Positions 31,850-42,508 of a DNA stretch of 64,000 bases are shown here, piece after piece; the first letter of the stretch is position 1; each line of letters begins with the position of its first letter. This stretch comes from Helicobacter hepaticus ATCC 51449. Lineage in GTDB: Bacteria; Campylobacterota; Campylobacteria; Campylobacterales; Helicobacteraceae. The position numbers and the translations under genes were made by a program. The notes under the pieces were generated by a model, which was not told the origin of the DNA, ran no database searches, and saw only the letters and a list, made by a program, of their open reading frames with translations. The stretch is from the NCBI RefSeq assembly GCF_000007905.1, contig NC_004917.1:1488001-1552000 (forward strand), in the 5' to 3' direction.

Positions 31850-33427
31850 TTAATCTCCTATTTTTGGGATAATAAGCACCCCTTCATCATCAAAATCTTG
31901 AGGTAGTTCGAGAGGTGGATAGGCAAAATCCTCTGGGGTATTGACAGGGGTATTAGGGCTGGATTCTGAAATTTTAAGCCCAATAGTTTGAGAAAGCATT
32001 TCTGCACTTGTGCTAATGGGATTAAGCAAGGGTTTTGGATACACACCAAGCCATACAATAAGGATTACCACGGGTATAAAAACAACTTTTTCTCTTGAAT
32101 TTAAATCTTTTAAATTTATAAATTTGGGTAGAGCAGCACCAAAAAAAACTTTTTTAAAGCACACTAACATATAAATAGCACCGACAAAAAAACTACTTCC
32201 TGCCAGGAAAGCCATAATGGGATTGACTTGGAAAAAACCATAGAGACAAAGCACTTCACCTACAAAACCCATTGTAAGAGGTAACCCTAAAGAACACATC
32301 ATTACGATGCCAAAAATAGTGCTAAATTGTGGCATTGAATGAGCTAAGCCTTGCACCTGTTCTATTTGTCTTGTTTGCACACGTTCATAAAATACGCCTA
32401 TGAGCAAAAAGAGTGCAGCTACAACTACGCCGTGAGATACCATAAAAAATACTGCTCCACTTAATCCTTCTGTGTTGAGTGAAAAAATGCCAAGCACAAT
32501 AATTCCCATATGTGAAATAGAGCCATAAGCAAGGAGAGTTTTTATATCTTTTTGTGCGTAAGCAAGCATTGCGCCATAAATAACCATAAATATGCATAGT
32601 ATACTTATAAAAATGCTAATATTATTACTTGTATCGGGAAAAAGAGGTAATACAAAACGCAAGAGCGCGTAAGTCCCCATTTTGCTTAATACACCAGAAA
32701 GCAGGGCAGAGCCAATAATGGGTGCTTGAGTATAAGCGTATGGTTGCCACGAATGAAGTGGAAAGAGTGGAATCTTTACTGCGGTGCCGATGAAAAAGGC
32801 AACAAAAAGCCATTTTTGTATATCTGTATCAAGCGAAAGTTGATACCAATCAATAAGGCTAAAACTCCATACACCCATAATAAGTGAATATTGATAGGCA
32901 TAATATAAGATTCCCACAAGCATAATGAGTGAAGCCCCAAAGGTGTAGAGAAAATATTTGATTGAGGCATAGATTTTGTTTTCACCGCCCCAAACACCGA
33001 GTATATAAAGCACGGGTAAAAGTGAAAGTTCCCAAAAAATATAAAATAGTATTACATCAAGTGCGCTAAATACTCCCATTACAATGCTTTCAAGGAATAA
33101 TACTGAGATAACAAGAGAAGTCTTAATGTATTTAAAAAAGTAAAGTGCAAGAAGTGTAATAAGAGCATTAAGAGCAAGGAGAAAAAGTGAAATACCATCA
33201 ACACCTACATAATAACTTATGCCATAAGAGGCAATAAGTTCATAGCGTGTAAAAAACTGAATCCCTCCGTAATTAACATTGAATTCGCTCCAAAGCAGAA
33301 TGATAAAAAGTAATTCAAGGGCAGAAGCAATGATGGCAAAAATGCGACTATTTTCACCTTTGAGCACATATAAAAGCAGCGCGGCAAATGCTGGAAAAAA
33401 GATAACAATATTTAAAAGATAATTCAT
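31850..33427 (-). CDS. nuoM: NADH-quinone oxidoreductase subunit M
   Basis: An antiporter-like subunit, about 525 aa. Conserved elements are FYIFWELSLLPVLYILGVWGG (helix 5 Glu), KIPLFPLHSWQPYAYTQAP (Lys and Trp) and SHMGIIVLGIF. The start at 33427 follows GGAGGCAGTT and overlaps the nuoL stop by 4 bases (ATGA). The C-terminus has an acidic tail after the last helix (about 60 residues, rich in Pro and Glu) that is longer than in E. coli. Confidence 0.95.
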   Translation of the reverse strand: MNYLLNIVIFFPAFAALLLYVLKGENSRIFAIIASALELLFIILLWSEFNVNYGGIQFFTRYELIASYGISYYVGVDGISLFLLALNALITLLALYFFKYIKTSLVISVLFLESIVMGVFSALDVILFYIFWELSLLPVLYILGVWGGENKIYASIKYFLYTFGASLIMLVGILYYAYQYSLIMGVWSFSLIDWYQLSLDTDIQKWLFVAFFIGTAVKIPLFPLHSWQPYAYTQAPIIGSALLSGVLSKMGTYALLRFVLPLFPDTSNNISIFISILCIFMVIYGAMLAYAQKDIKTLLAYGSISHMGIIVLGIFSLNTEGLSGAVFFMVSHGVVVAALFLLIGVFYERVQTRQIEQVQGLAHSMPQFSTIFGIVMMCSLGLPLTMGFVGEVLCLYGFFQVNPIMAFLAGSSFFVGAIYMLVCFKKVFFGAALPKFINLKDLNSREKVVFIPVVILIVWLGVYPKPLLNPISTSAEMLSQTIGLKISESSPNTPVNTPEDFAYPPLELPQDFDDEGVLIIPKIGD

Positions 33428-35301
33428 AACTGCCTCCACATAAAATAAACACCACACACAAGCAACAAAATACAAAGTCCTGCAGCCATAAGACGCAACA
33501 TACGTGTAAGTGAGCCATTTTGGTATGATGAAAGTTTAGCACCTAGTGTTTTTGTATAATGTGTTAAAGAATCTATAAATACATCAATGCAACCAAGCTC
33601 AATTTTTTGCCATAGGAAGTGAGCGCATTTTTCATAAGGTTTGATAAGTATTATTTCATAGAGTTTGGGGATATAATAGTGATTACTTAAAATTTTATAT
33701 ATAAAAGTGCTCTCCCAAAAAGATGAGAATCCTCCTCTAGCGTATTTAACAATACTAAAGAGTGCTACAAGGCAAACAAATCCTAGTGTTCCGCCAATAA
33801 GAAGAATATGTGTTTGATGAGGAATAGAAAGCGTTACGGGAGGCAAAAAGTTGCTTAAGAAATGTTCAAGCACTTCACCCATTCCACCAATAATGGCTAA
33901 AACTGCTAAAGGAAGCATAGAGAGAAGCATATAAGGATAAGCTTCGTGGGGATTATCGTGATGTCTTTTTGGAACAAAAAATACAAGCATAAGAAGCCTA
34001 AAACTATAAAATGCCGTGAATAAAGCACTCACAAAGAGTGTAGTCCATATGAAAAGATGATTGCTAAAAGCGACTTCTAAAATTAAATCTTTAGAGAAAA
34101 AGCCCGCAAAGGGATAGATTCCTGCAAGAGCTACCGAAGCAATGCTCATCATAAGCATTGTCCAGCGCAGAGGTTTATGTAAGGCACCCATTTTGCTAAT
34201 ATCAAGTTTGTCATTCATAGCGTGCATTACATTTCCTGCTCCAAGGAAGAGTAAGGCTTTGAAAAATGCGTGTGTAATAAGGTGAAAAAGTGCTATCCAA
34301 TATGCTCCAAGTCCAGCAGCTACGAACATATATCCAAGTTGTGAGAGCGTAGAATAGGCAATAATACGCTTTAGATCCTTATTGACAAGTGCCATACTTG
34401 CGCCAAAAAATGCTACGAATGCTCCAAGTGAGGCAATAAAGAAACCTACATCGGGTATCATTTGATAAAGCGGGTGAGCACGCACCACTAAATATACACC
34501 AGCAGTTACCATAGTTGCTGCGTGTATGAGAGCTGATACAGGCGTTGGTCCTTCCATTGCATCAGCAAGCCAAGTGTGAAAGGGAAATTGTGCAGATTTA
34601 CCCATAGCCCCTACAAAAAGTAATGCACCGATCCAAAGCAATATGCTCATATCAAAGTTATTTGATGCTAAGGATAAAAACACTTCTTCATATTTCAAAC
34701 TTTCGCAATGATAAGCAATAAGGAATATGCCAATAATCAAAGCAAGGTCGGCAATTCTATTTGCTACAAATGCTTCAATGGAGGCAAAATTTGCTTTAGG
34801 GCGTTCATACCAGAATCCTACGAGCAAATAAGAACATAATCCTACCCCCTCCCAACCAGCAAAAAGTCCAAGAAAGTTATCGCTCATCACAAGGAGCATC
34901 ATTGAAAATACAAAGGCACTTAGATAGCTAAAATAGCGGTTAAATCCTGCATCGTGTTTCATATAGCCAATAGAATAAATATGCACCATTGCGGATACAA
35001 GACTTACAACAACCATCATACTTACGCTAATGGTATCAATCATAAAGCCAAATGAGCTATAAAAACTGCCTGCTTCAATCCAATCTAAAAAATCAATATG
35101 AATTACCACATTAGAGCTATATATTTCCAAAAAAAGAACACAAGAAGCTAATAGAGAGAAAAAAAGCAATATTGTAGGGATAAGACCCGCAAATAAACAC
35201 TTTTTTTTATGTCCAAACAAAGCGGCAAAAAATGCTCCAATAAGGGGTGCAAATAACGCAATGTATACCATTTGAATAAGCATTTCACTTGAGAATCTCA
35301 T
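33424..35301 (-). CDS. nuoL: NADH-quinone oxidoreductase subunit L
   Basis: The distal antiporter-like subunit, 625 aa, with the long lateral helix expected near the C-terminus. Signatures are FAGWEGVGLCSYLLVGFWY (helix 5), MGKSAQFPFHTWLADAMEGPTPVSALIHAATMV, and HAFFKALLFLGAGNVMH. It lies 2 bases after nuoK and overlaps nuoM. Confidence 0.96.
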   Translation of the reverse strand: MRFSSEMLIQMVYIALFAPLIGAFFAALFGHKKKCLFAGLIPTILLFFSLLASCVLFLEIYSSNVVIHIDFLDWIEAGSFYSSFGFMIDTISVSMMVVVSLVSAMVHIYSIGYMKHDAGFNRYFSYLSAFVFSMMLLVMSDNFLGLFAGWEGVGLCSYLLVGFWYERPKANFASIEAFVANRIADLALIIGIFLIAYHCESLKYEEVFLSLASNNFDMSILLWIGALLFVGAMGKSAQFPFHTWLADAMEGPTPVSALIHAATMVTAGVYLVVRAHPLYQMIPDVGFFIASLGAFVAFFGASMALVNKDLKRIIAYSTLSQLGYMFVAAGLGAYWIALFHLITHAFFKALLFLGAGNVMHAMNDKLDISKMGALHKPLRWTMLMMSIASVALAGIYPFAGFFSKDLILEVAFSNHLFIWTTLFVSALFTAFYSFRLLMLVFFVPKRHHDNPHEAYPYMLLSMLPLAVLAIIGGMGEVLEHFLSNFLPPVTLSIPHQTHILLIGGTLGFVCLVALFSIVKYARGGFSSFWESTFIYKILSNHYYIPKLYEIILIKPYEKCAHFLWQKIELGCIDVFIDSLTHYTKTLGAKLSSYQNGSLTRMLRLMAAGLCILLLVCGVYFMWRQL

Positions 35302-35303
35302 AT

Positions 35304-35606
35304 TTATCCTTTAAGATTTTGAAGTGTGGTAATATCAAGCGTGCGATGCTTTTTATACCAAATAACAACAAGCCCTAATCCCACGGCAATTTCTGATGCT
35401 GCAATAGCAATAATAAAGAGCGCAAAAATCTCGCCATTTAAATCATTGAGATATGAACCTATGGCAACAAAACCAATATTAATGGCATTGAGTAAGATTT
35501 CGGTTGAAAAAAACAGCATTAGGATATTGCTTCGTCTTAAAATGCCAAAAAGTCCTATGCAAAAAAGTATCACACACAACAATAAATAATGATTAAGACT
35601 AATCAT
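35304..35606 (-). CDS. nuoK: NADH-quinone oxidoreductase subunit K
   Basis: A 100-aa, three-helix membrane subunit. ILMLFFSTEILLNAINIGFVA has the conserved Glu of helix 2, and FALFIIAIAASEIAVGLGLVV the second conserved Glu, both parts of the central proton path. It overlaps nuoJ by 4 bases. Confidence 0.96.
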   Translation of the reverse strand: MISLNHYLLLCVILFCIGLFGILRRSNILMLFFSTEILLNAINIGFVAIGSYLNDLNGEIFALFIIAIAASEIAVGLGLVVIWYKKHRTLDITTLQNLKG

Positions 35607-36124
35607 TGCTCACTCCTTTTAATGCTTAATATAATCCCAACAACCATTGCTACAAGTAGCATAAATGCCGCAATTTCAAATGGAATGAGATATTTAGTAA
35701 AGATGATATAGCCAATCATTTGGATATTATTCATTTCTGCAATATTAAGTAGATTTTGAGAATCTGCTACTGCTTCAAGATTGCTTCCAAGTAAGGGCAT
35801 ACCAAATATACATACAAGCACTACTGCTATGCCAAAGCATAATATGCAAACTACCCATTCATTTTTGTAAGATTCTATAATGTCTTTAGAAGTGTCAAAA
35901 AACATCATTGCAAATGCATAAAGTGCTACAACAGAGCCACTATATACAATAATTTGCACCACGCCCAAAAATTCTGCATCAAGCACAAAGAATATTCCAG
36001 AAATGAAAATCATTCCACTTGCAAGAGCTGTCATTGCATAGAGAATGCGCTTTGAGGTAACTACAATAAGAAAACTTACAATACATAATGTGCTAAAAAG
36101 ATAAAATGCAATTGTTTCAAACAT
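35603..36124 (-). CDS. nuoJ: NADH-quinone oxidoreductase subunit J
   Basis: A membrane subunit of 173 aa with five helices. Helix 3 has [25 protein letters not shown], holding the pi-bulge and conserved Tyr region that changes shape during the pumping cycle. It overlaps nuoI by 8 bases and nuoK by 4. Confidence 0.95.
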   Translation of the reverse strand: MFETIAFYLFSTLCIVSFLIVVTSKRILYAMTALASGMIFISGIFFVLDAEFLGVVQIIVYSGSVVALYAFAMMFFDTSKDIIESYKNEWVVCILCFGIAVVLVCIFGMPLLGSNLEAVADSQNLLNIAEMNNIQMIGYIIFTKYLIPFEIAAFMLLVAMVVGIILSIKRSEQ

Positions 36125-36755
36125 TTGTGTTCTCCTGTGGCGCAGATTCTGAAAGCATATTTTGAGAATCTTGCGTGCAATAACTCAAAGGTGTTGTTTT
36201 CACGCGCTCATCAGCATTAACAGAGATAGAGCCAAATCCACCAAATTCAAGGAGTGAAGATTTATGCTCTAGGAGTTGGGGTTTAAAGCCAAAAAAAGCT
36301 CTTTGTGTGCTTGCATTTTCAACCAAATCTCCGTGCACAATAGCAAGTTCAGGACAAACTTCAGCACAAAGCCCACAATAAATACAGCGTCCAAAATTAA
36401 TACTATAATTGAGAATCTTTTTGCGCCCATCTTCTCCCTTATCAGTAATAATGCGAATGCAATTGCTTGTGCAGATTTTTTCGCATAATCCACAACCAAT
36501 GCAACGTTCATTTTCGGATTCCAAAAGGCGTTGAAGTTTATGAATAGCCCTATATCTTGGGCTTAGAGGAGCACTTTCGAGAGGATAATGTATAGTAACT
36601 TTTGGCGAAAAAAATGCTCCAAGTGCAGTTTTTAACCCACTAAATAAATCAAGACTAAAACTTGTTTTGAGTGTAATGATTACACGTGCAAGGAAAGATT
36701 GTTTGTCGCGATTAATGCGCGGAGTTAAAAGACGATAATCATTATGCAATTTCAT
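36117..36755 (-). CDS. nuoI: NADH-quinone oxidoreductase subunit I (two 4Fe-4S clusters)
   Basis: Carries clusters N6a and N6b on the route to N2. The two motifs are [15 protein letters not shown] and [15 protein letters not shown] (each C-x2-C-x2-C-x3-C). The 212-aa chain has a C-terminal extension after the second cluster of about 60 residues that is not essential to the fold. The first motif lacks the usual Pro after its last-but-one Cys (CTSNC). It lies 8 bases after nuoH. Confidence 0.95.
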   Translation of the reverse strand: MKLHNDYRLLTPRINRDKQSFLARVIITLKTSFSLDLFSGLKTALGAFFSPKVTIHYPLESAPLSPRYRAIHKLQRLLESENERCIGCGLCEKICTSNCIRIITDKGEDGRKKILNYSINFGRCIYCGLCAEVCPELAIVHGDLVENASTQRAFFGFKPQLLEHKSSLLEFGGFGSISVNADERVKTTPLSYCTQDSQNMLSESAPQENTNV

Positions 36756-36763
36756 TTGTTCTC

Positions 36764-37762
36764 CTAGAATAGTAAAATACAGCCTGTGATAAGCACATTA
36801 AGCAATGCAAGAGGCAGCATAATTTTCCAGCACATACGCATAAGTTGGTCTGGTCGGACATGAGGAAAAGTAGCTCTTACCCACATAAATAAGAAAATAA
36901 AGAAGCATACTTTAAGCAAAATAGCAATTCCACCGGGGATAAAGCCCCAATCATTGAAGCCGCCGCAGAAAACAAGGCTTAAGATAAAGGCGGTGGCAAA
37001 CATATTAGCATATTCTCCAATAAAGAACATACCCCATTTTAAACCACTATACTCTGTCGCAAATCCTGCAGTAAGTTCGGCTTCGTGTTCAAGCAGGTCA
37101 AAAGGTGTGCGGTTAAGCTCTACATAGGCTGCAATAATGAATAAGCCAAAGGCAAGAGGTTGTTTGAAAATAAGCCAATCAAGCATACTTCCTTGTTGAT
37201 AATTGTTAATATCTATGAGTGAGAGAGATTCTATAATCATAAGGGGTGCAAGGAGTGAGAGTATAGTGATAACTTCAAAGCTTAAAAATTGTATAGCAGC
37301 TCTAGCTCCACCAATGAGAGACCATTTATTCCCTGAGCTTAAGCCAGCAAGAAGCGGAGCATAAATACCACAAGAACTTACCGCAAGCACAAAGAGAATC
37401 CCTACATTAATATCAGCGATGATTGGGCGGACAACATAGCCAAAAATTTCAAATTCAGGAAAGAAAGGTATAGGTGCCATAGCAATAAATGCAGTGATAG
37501 CAGCAATTGATGGTGCAAGAATAAAAATAGGTTTAATGGCATTTTGAGGGATAATATCTTCTTTGGCAAAGAGTTTGATTCCATCGGCAACCACTTGCAA
37601 TAAACCATAAGGTCCTACATAGTTTGGTCCGATGCGTCTTTGAAAGAATCCAAGCACCTTGCGTTCTAAATAAGTCCCAAAACCTGCAAGTGCAGAGAAT
37701 ATGAGCAAGACAACAATAATTTTTAATATGCATTCAATAATGCCCCCTGTTAATTCGCTCAT
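36764..37762 (-). CDS. nuoH: NADH-quinone oxidoreductase subunit H
   Basis: The membrane subunit that forms the quinone tunnel, 332 aa with eight helices. [24 protein letters not shown] is present in the family's form, with the conserved ERK and Rx[28 protein letters not shown] carries the Glu cluster facing the quinone channel. It overlaps nuoG by 4 bases. Confidence 0.96.
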   Translation of the reverse strand: MSELTGGIIECILKIIVVLLIFSALAGFGTYLERKVLGFFQRRIGPNYVGPYGLLQVVADGIKLFAKEDIIPQNAIKPIFILAPSIAAITAFIAMAPIPFFPEFEIFGYVVRPIIADINVGILFVLAVSSCGIYAPLLAGLSSGNKWSLIGGARAAIQFLSFEVITILSLLAPLMIIESLSLIDINNYQQGSMLDWLIFKQPLAFGLFIIAAYVELNRTPFDLLEHEAELTAGFATEYSGLKWGMFFIGEYANMFATAFILSLVFCGGFNDWGFIPGGIAILLKVCFFIFLFMWVRATFPHVRPDQLMRMCWKIMLPLALLNVLITGCILLF

Positions 37763-40233
37763 ACTTGCTCCTTATGTAAAATATGCACATTAGCCCATTG
37801 ATTTGAAGAAAAAATCTTATCTGCACCACGAAGCATAGGGTTTATAAGGAAATAGGGCTCATTGAGGTGATAATCAATAAATACAGCTCCACTTATATTG
37901 TATTGGGAATCTGAAAGCGTTATATGTTCTCCTTCATTTAGTCCAAGTTCTTGAAAGAAAGCGGGGCTCACGTAAATACCTACTTTGTTTTGGAGATGTC
38001 TGCTCATAGCCGTATAAGTATTAAATTGTGAGGGAGAGTGCAACATATAGGCATTATAAGTTTTGTATGTAGGAAGTGTGAGCGTGTGAGAATCTTCAGG
38101 TGCAAGAGGTGTGAGGGCAAGATTTTTAAAGCGGTAGCCACGCATATTCGTGCCATCATTTAAAAATTTATTTTCAAAATCATCAAATTCACACCCACAA
38201 ATAAGACTTGTATAGTCAATAAGGTAATCACCTTTCATATTAAAGGCTTTGGCAATATCACTTAAGTCATAGCCCACAAAAGGAAGAGCAGGTTTAAGAG
38301 GTAAGATTCTACAATCAATGTTTGTATAAGTGCCCTCCATTTGGTTAAGTGCAGGAAGGATAAAATGGGGTATGTTATCTGACACAGGTGTTTTATGAAG
38401 TTCATCATCTGTAATAAAATTAGATTCACAGACAAAATCTCCCTTATCACGGAAGCCGATAGTAAAATCTGCATTTTGCACAGGGCTTAAATCACAAATC
38501 ATTGCCAAACCTAGTGCATTAGCGAATGGCGGGATAAGAAGCACTTTAATTACGTTGTTATGCTCCAAGATGCCAAGTATTTGTGCAAGAATCCTAGATT
38601 CTGTATGTTGGTATATATCAGAGCCAAGTATGAGGAGGGGTGGTGTTTTAAGAATGTCTTTTAAAGCAATGAAATGTTCTGTATTTATATGCGCATCAAG
38701 AAGGGCTTGATATACACTTTCTTCTTGTATATCCTCAATGGTTTCTGTAATTTCTTGACTCACTTCCTCGCCTGTTTCATTCGTTGTTGTGATAGTCTTT
38801 TTTACTTCTTTATTGATGGTTTTTTTAATTGTATGCTTACTTTGCAAAAGGGGTTTTAAAATATCAATGAGTTCTGTATTTTCTGCTTGTATTCTTTGCT
38901 CCTCTAGTGCCGCAAGAGCAATGCTTCCAACAGCTATTCCTAGTGCATCAGGGTGATAGGTAATAGTTGTTAGGTTTTTGCTTAAAGATTGAATGAGGCT
39001 ATCATTAAGCGAATGCATATAAACTGCCTGTGAGCCTTTAACAAGCTTTAATTTATTATTAAGCATATATCGTAATGTTGGCACTTGATAATTGATAGCA
39101 CTTCCTAATACAATTACAGATTGAGATTGTTTAAAATTATCAAGGTGATTTAGTGTGGTTTTTTGGGCATATGTGAGAAAGGTATTAATGAAATTTTTAA
39201 AATATAAGGCTTCTTGATTGTGAAGACGAAGTTGCAACGATTTTGCAAGATGATTAAGCACAAATGCTTCTTCATTGGTTGTTTGGTTGCCGACATTAAT
39301 AGCTTGAGCTTTTTTAAATGCTTCAATAGCAGATTCTAGATTCTGTGTAGGATTAGTGCTAGAAGTAATATCATAAGCATATCGTCCAGCCCCACAAATA
39401 GGATTAAAATAAAAATCATTTTTTACTCGGTAGATGTGAGGTGTCCCAAGTGTATCATTATGGCGAATTTCGTAGGTAATTTTACATCCCATAGCGCAGT
39501 GGATACAAGTAGATTCTACCTTTTCAAGCTCCCACGCATTTGCTTTGTATTTGAAATCATTTGTGCTTAAAGCACCAACAGGGCATACACTGATACATTC
39601 TCCACAATCAAAACAAGGCGTATCGCCTACAAACTCAATAAGCGCTTTTTGTTTTCTTGACCATACGCTTAGAGCATCTTTTGGCATTTTTTCTTTCCAT
39701 AATGCGGTATCTAATGGTTCTAAATCTGCCTTTTGCGCTTTAAGATTTGCTTCGCCTAAATTATCTTTACAAGTTGTTGCACAACGCTCACACATAATAC
39801 ACAAATTAGGGTCATATACAGCTTTTGCCCACGATTTATGTGGTTTATTGCTTTCTTTTATGCTGTAATGTTGGTTTGTAACGTTCATTTTAAGCGTATA
39901 ATTTTGCAATTCACATTCTCCGCTTTTATCGCATACACCGCATTGAAGCGGGTGATTGACATCATAGCTTTGCATAATAGCGTTGCGTTCTTCATTGATT
40001 TCAGGTGTATGTGTAAGGATATTCATACCTTCTTTGGCTTTGGTATTACAAGAATAATTACGTTTGCCATCAATATCTACCATACAAAGTTTGCAAGCCA
40101 TTGTTGGAGAACAGCCTGAAAGGTAGCAAATTGCAGGGATTTCAATCCCTTCTCTACGTGCTATTTGCAAGATGCTTTCACCCTCAACACAAGAGACACT
40201 TTGATGATTGATTGTGATAGTAATTTTGCTCAT
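37759..40233 (-). CDS. nuoG: NADH-quinone oxidoreductase subunit G
   Basis: An 824-aa iron-sulfur subunit. In order, the [2Fe-2S] site is CYLSGCSPTMACKLC (about 37-51) and the His-Cys cluster is HPLQCGVCDKSGEC. Two ferredoxin motifs follow (CIMCERCATTC and CFDCGECISVCP), then CIHCAMGC with a later Cys, the N7-type motif. The C-terminal two thirds are molybdopterin-oxidoreductase-like but without cofactor. A Lys/Thr-rich then acidic stretch at about residues 461-510 looks like an inserted flexible loop. With no NuoF, electrons must enter here by another route. Confidence 0.94.
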   Translation of the reverse strand: MSKITITINHQSVSCVEGESILQIARREGIEIPAICYLSGCSPTMACKLCMVDIDGKRNYSCNTKAKEGMNILTHTPEINEERNAIMQSYDVNHPLQCGVCDKSGECELQNYTLKMNVTNQHYSIKESNKPHKSWAKAVYDPNLCIMCERCATTCKDNLGEANLKAQKADLEPLDTALWKEKMPKDALSVWSRKQKALIEFVGDTPCFDCGECISVCPVGALSTNDFKYKANAWELEKVESTCIHCAMGCKITYEIRHNDTLGTPHIYRVKNDFYFNPICGAGRYAYDITSSTNPTQNLESAIEAFKKAQAINVGNQTTNEEAFVLNHLAKSLQLRLHNQEALYFKNFINTFLTYAQKTTLNHLDNFKQSQSVIVLGSAINYQVPTLRYMLNNKLKLVKGSQAVYMHSLNDSLIQSLSKNLTTITYHPDALGIAVGSIALAALEEQRIQAENTELIDILKPLLQSKHTIKKTINKEVKKTITTTNETGEEVSQEITETIEDIQEESVYQALLDAHINTEHFIALKDILKTPPLLILGSDIYQHTESRILAQILGILEHNNVIKVLLIPPFANALGLAMICDLSPVQNADFTIGFRDKGDFVCESNFITDDELHKTPVSDNIPHFILPALNQMEGTYTNIDCRILPLKPALPFVGYDLSDIAKAFNMKGDYLIDYTSLICGCEFDDFENKFLNDGTNMRGYRFKNLALTPLAPEDSHTLTLPTYKTYNAYMLHSPSQFNTYTAMSRHLQNKVGIYVSPAFFQELGLNEGEHITLSDSQYNISGAVFIDYHLNEPYFLINPMLRGADKIFSSNQWANVHILHKEQV

Positions 40234-41042
40234 AATATTACCTCTACTTTTTTGTAAGGATAGCCCATATCTTGAGTTTTTGGCATATATAAAAGTGCGA
40301 TTGTTCCTTTTAAAGTGCTATCATATTCACAGCTTGTAGGAATCTGTTGAGATTCAAATTTAAGCACAACTTTTTGCTGGTTGTTAAGTTTGAGTGTAGG
40401 CGCAAAAAGCGGTGGAGTCTTGAGAATGGGCGTTGATGTATCGGAGGGAAGAATATAAATAAAATGTCCATTTGATTCTGGCAGCTCTTCACATAGACTT
40501 AGTGATGTATGTTCCATATGTGAATTATAGGGCATAATGGAGTTTGCAAGTTGAGGTATAATAAAATCTATTTTATTTGTTTTCCCAAGTGTGCCTAGAA
40601 CTAGGGCAATATCTTGTGCGCGTGGGTGCATAGCTAATTCTGCTCCTAAGACAATACCAAGAGGTTGAGAGCACGTGTGCATAAGATCTTTTATTTCTTC
40701 TAATTCTTCTTCTGAAAGATTAGTTTCTGAAGAGAGAAAACCTATATCAATATTTTCAAGTTCAGTTATTTGATTATTTTTTATATCAAGCACGGGAGCA
40801 AGCGTGTATGCTAAAAGCCATACCACACCAAATTCTGTGCCAATCTCATAACGCAATGTGCGAGATTGTGATGATGGGTTAAAAGGCGCAAAAAGTGGGT
40901 GTAAAATAAAAAGTGGTGTATTTGGATTTTTAAGCGGCTCTTGCCATAAATAGCCAAAACTAAGCAGTAATGTGTAATTTGACACATCTGTTTTAATAGG
41001 CTTTTGAGAAATATTTGCAATGAGTTGAGCAAAAGTATTCAT
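40230..41042 (-). CDS. Complex I accessory subunit in the nuoF position (HP1265-like)
   Basis: A protein of about 270 aa unique to epsilonproteobacterial nuo operons, found where nuoF would be. It has no FMN or NADH-binding Gly motifs and no [4Fe-4S] cysteines, so it cannot be a NADH dehydrogenase. Segments such as LDIKNNQITELENIDIGFLS and LVLGTLGKTNKIDFIIPQ suggest an alpha/beta fold. ATG 41042 follows AAGGAACAAACA and overlaps the preceding stop by 4 bases. In H. pylori the equivalent is annotated as a nuoF replacement and is proposed to take electrons from flavodoxin or ferredoxin. Confidence 0.82.
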   Translation of the reverse strand: MNTFAQLIANISQKPIKTDVSNYTLLLSFGYLWQEPLKNPNTPLFILHPLFAPFNPSSQSRTLRYEIGTEFGVVWLLAYTLAPVLDIKNNQITELENIDIGFLSSETNLSEEELEEIKDLMHTCSQPLGIVLGAELAMHPRAQDIALVLGTLGKTNKIDFIIPQLANSIMPYNSHMEHTSLSLCEELPESNGHFIYILPSDTSTPILKTPPLFAPTLKLNNQQKVVLKFESQQIPTSCEYDSTLKGTIALLYMPKTQDMGYPYKKVEVIL

Positions 41043-41269
41043 TGTTTGTTCCTTTTTACTACAATACTCCAATCTACTTCATTAAAGCGCAAACTATTAA
41101 GAAGATCATATCCGCGATTTAAAATACAATCAATAGCTTTTTGAACATTACTAAAATCCCGCACTTCAAAGAGAAAAATTGCTACCTCTCCATAAGGGAG
41201 ATCTTCACATAACTCATTCATTCTTTGTTCAAAATTATCAGCAAGATGGCGTAAGTCATATCGTCTCAT
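41039..41269 (-). CDS. Complex I accessory subunit in the nuoE position (HP1264-like)
   Basis: A 76-aa protein in the position of nuoE. It has a single cysteine pair at most (ELCEDLP, DCILN) and lacks the four-Cys [2Fe-2S] motif of NuoE. YGEVAIFLFEVRDFSNVQKAIDCILNRGYDLLN suggests a small ferredoxin-like alpha/beta fold. It is known in this lineage only beside nuoD and the nuoF replacement. It is probably a docking or structural part of the alternative electron input module. Confidence 0.82.
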   Translation of the reverse strand: MRRYDLRHLADNFEQRMNELCEDLPYGEVAIFLFEVRDFSNVQKAIDCILNRGYDLLNSLRFNEVDWSIVVKRNKQ

Positions 41270-41278
41270 AGCATTCCT

Positions 41279-42508
41279 TTATCTATCGATTTCACCAAAA
41301 ACGACATTTGTTGAAGCCAAAATTGCAGGAATATCGGCAAAATAATGCCCAATTAAAAGTTCCTGCAACACGCCTATATGATAAAAGCTTGGTGTTCGGA
41401 TTTTAAGACGATGTGGAGAGGGAGCACCTTGCGAATTAATAAAGAATCCAAGCTCGCCTTTGGGAGATTCTGTTGGGACATAAACTTCACCTACAGGAGG
41501 GCGCATACCTTGTGTTACAAGCACGAAATGTTGCATAAGAGAATAGTTTTGTGTCATAATATCTTCTTTGGGAGCAGAGATATAGCGCGCATCTTTTGCC
41601 ATAATTTCCTTAGGTGTGCTAGGGTACATAGCAATAAGTTGCTTAATGATTTTAAGGGATTCATAAATTTCTTCAATATAGAGTTGATAACGTGCATAAC
41701 AATCACCTTCAGTGGCAATAGGGACTTCAAAATCAAGCTCTGAATAGAGTTCGTAAGGATTGTGCTTGCGTATATCCCATTTAATACCACTTCCTCTTGC
41801 CATAATCCCGCTTAAACTCCATTGTTTAGCAAAATCTTGTGAAATATATCCAACATTTTCAAGGCGAATACGCCAAATTCTATTTTTATCTAGTAATCCA
41901 CGCACTAAATCAAGCGTTTTAGGCACACTATGTGTAAATTTTTCTACGCTTTCAAGGAAGTTATGTGGTAAATCAAGTGGAACACCCCCAATACGAATAG
42001 CATTATGCGTAAGTCTAGCTCCACAATAGTCTTCCATTAAATCCAAACCATATTCACGTTCAATAAAACAATATAAAAAGATAGATAGTGCACCCACATC
42101 CATACCCTGCACGCCAAGAAGAAAGATATGAGAAATAATACGATTGATTTCTAAGAGCATAGTCCGTATGACTTGCGCACGTAGAGGAATATCAACGCCT
42201 ATAAGTTTTTCTACTCCAAGTGCAAAAGCATAATTATTGCTTGTTGCAGCAATATAATCAAGCCTATCAGTTGTTGGCATAAATTCATTATAAATCATAT
42301 TTTCAGCCATTTTTTCTATACCACGATGAAGGTAGCCGATATCTGGTGTAGCCTTAATAATTTTTTCATTTTCTAGTTCAAGTATAAGTCTTAATTGCCC
42401 GTGCGCTGAAGGGTGTTGTGGTCCAAAATTTAGAATCATCTTATCATTTTCTTGCTCAAAAAATATATTTTCAAAATTAGGTTTGAGTTTTGTGTAATTT
42501 TGTTTCAT
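41279..42508 (-). CDS. nuoD: NADH-quinone oxidoreductase subunit D
   Basis: The 49-kDa subunit of the quinone site, 409 aa. [22 protein letters not shown] (in two parts) has the conserved His that binds quinone, YLHRGIEK and [13 protein letters not shown] follow, and the C-terminal end [17 protein letters not shown] is complete. It overlaps nuoC by 4 bases. Confidence 0.96.
   Translation of the reverse strand: MKQNYTKLKPNFENIFFEQENDKMILNFGPQHPSAHGQLRLILELENEKIIKATPDIGYLHRGIEKMAENMIYNEFMPTTDRLDYIAATSNNYAFALGVEKLIGVDIPLRAQVIRTMLLEINRIISHIFLLGVQGMDVGALSIFLYCFIEREYGLDLMEDYCGARLTHNAIRIGGVPLDLPHNFLESVEKFTHSVPKTLDLVRGLLDKNRIWRIRLENVGYISQDFAKQWSLSGIMARGSGIKWDIRKHNPYELYSELDFEVPIATEGDCYARYQLYIEEIYESLKIIKQLIAMYPSTPKEIMAKDARYISAPKEDIMTQNYSLMQHFVLVTQGMRPPVGEVYVPTESPKGELGFFINSQGAPSPHRLKIRTPSFYHIGVLQELLIGHYFADIPAILASTNVVFGEIDR

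Noticed and set aside
33428-33475. Longer NuoM start inside nuoL
   Set aside because: ATG 33427 has GGAGG at proper distance and gives the usual N-terminus with a 4-base overlap.
37759-41269. Typical NADH dehydrogenase subunits NuoE and NuoF
   Set aside because: The two frames in these positions have no NADH or FMN glycine motif and not enough cysteines for the clusters.
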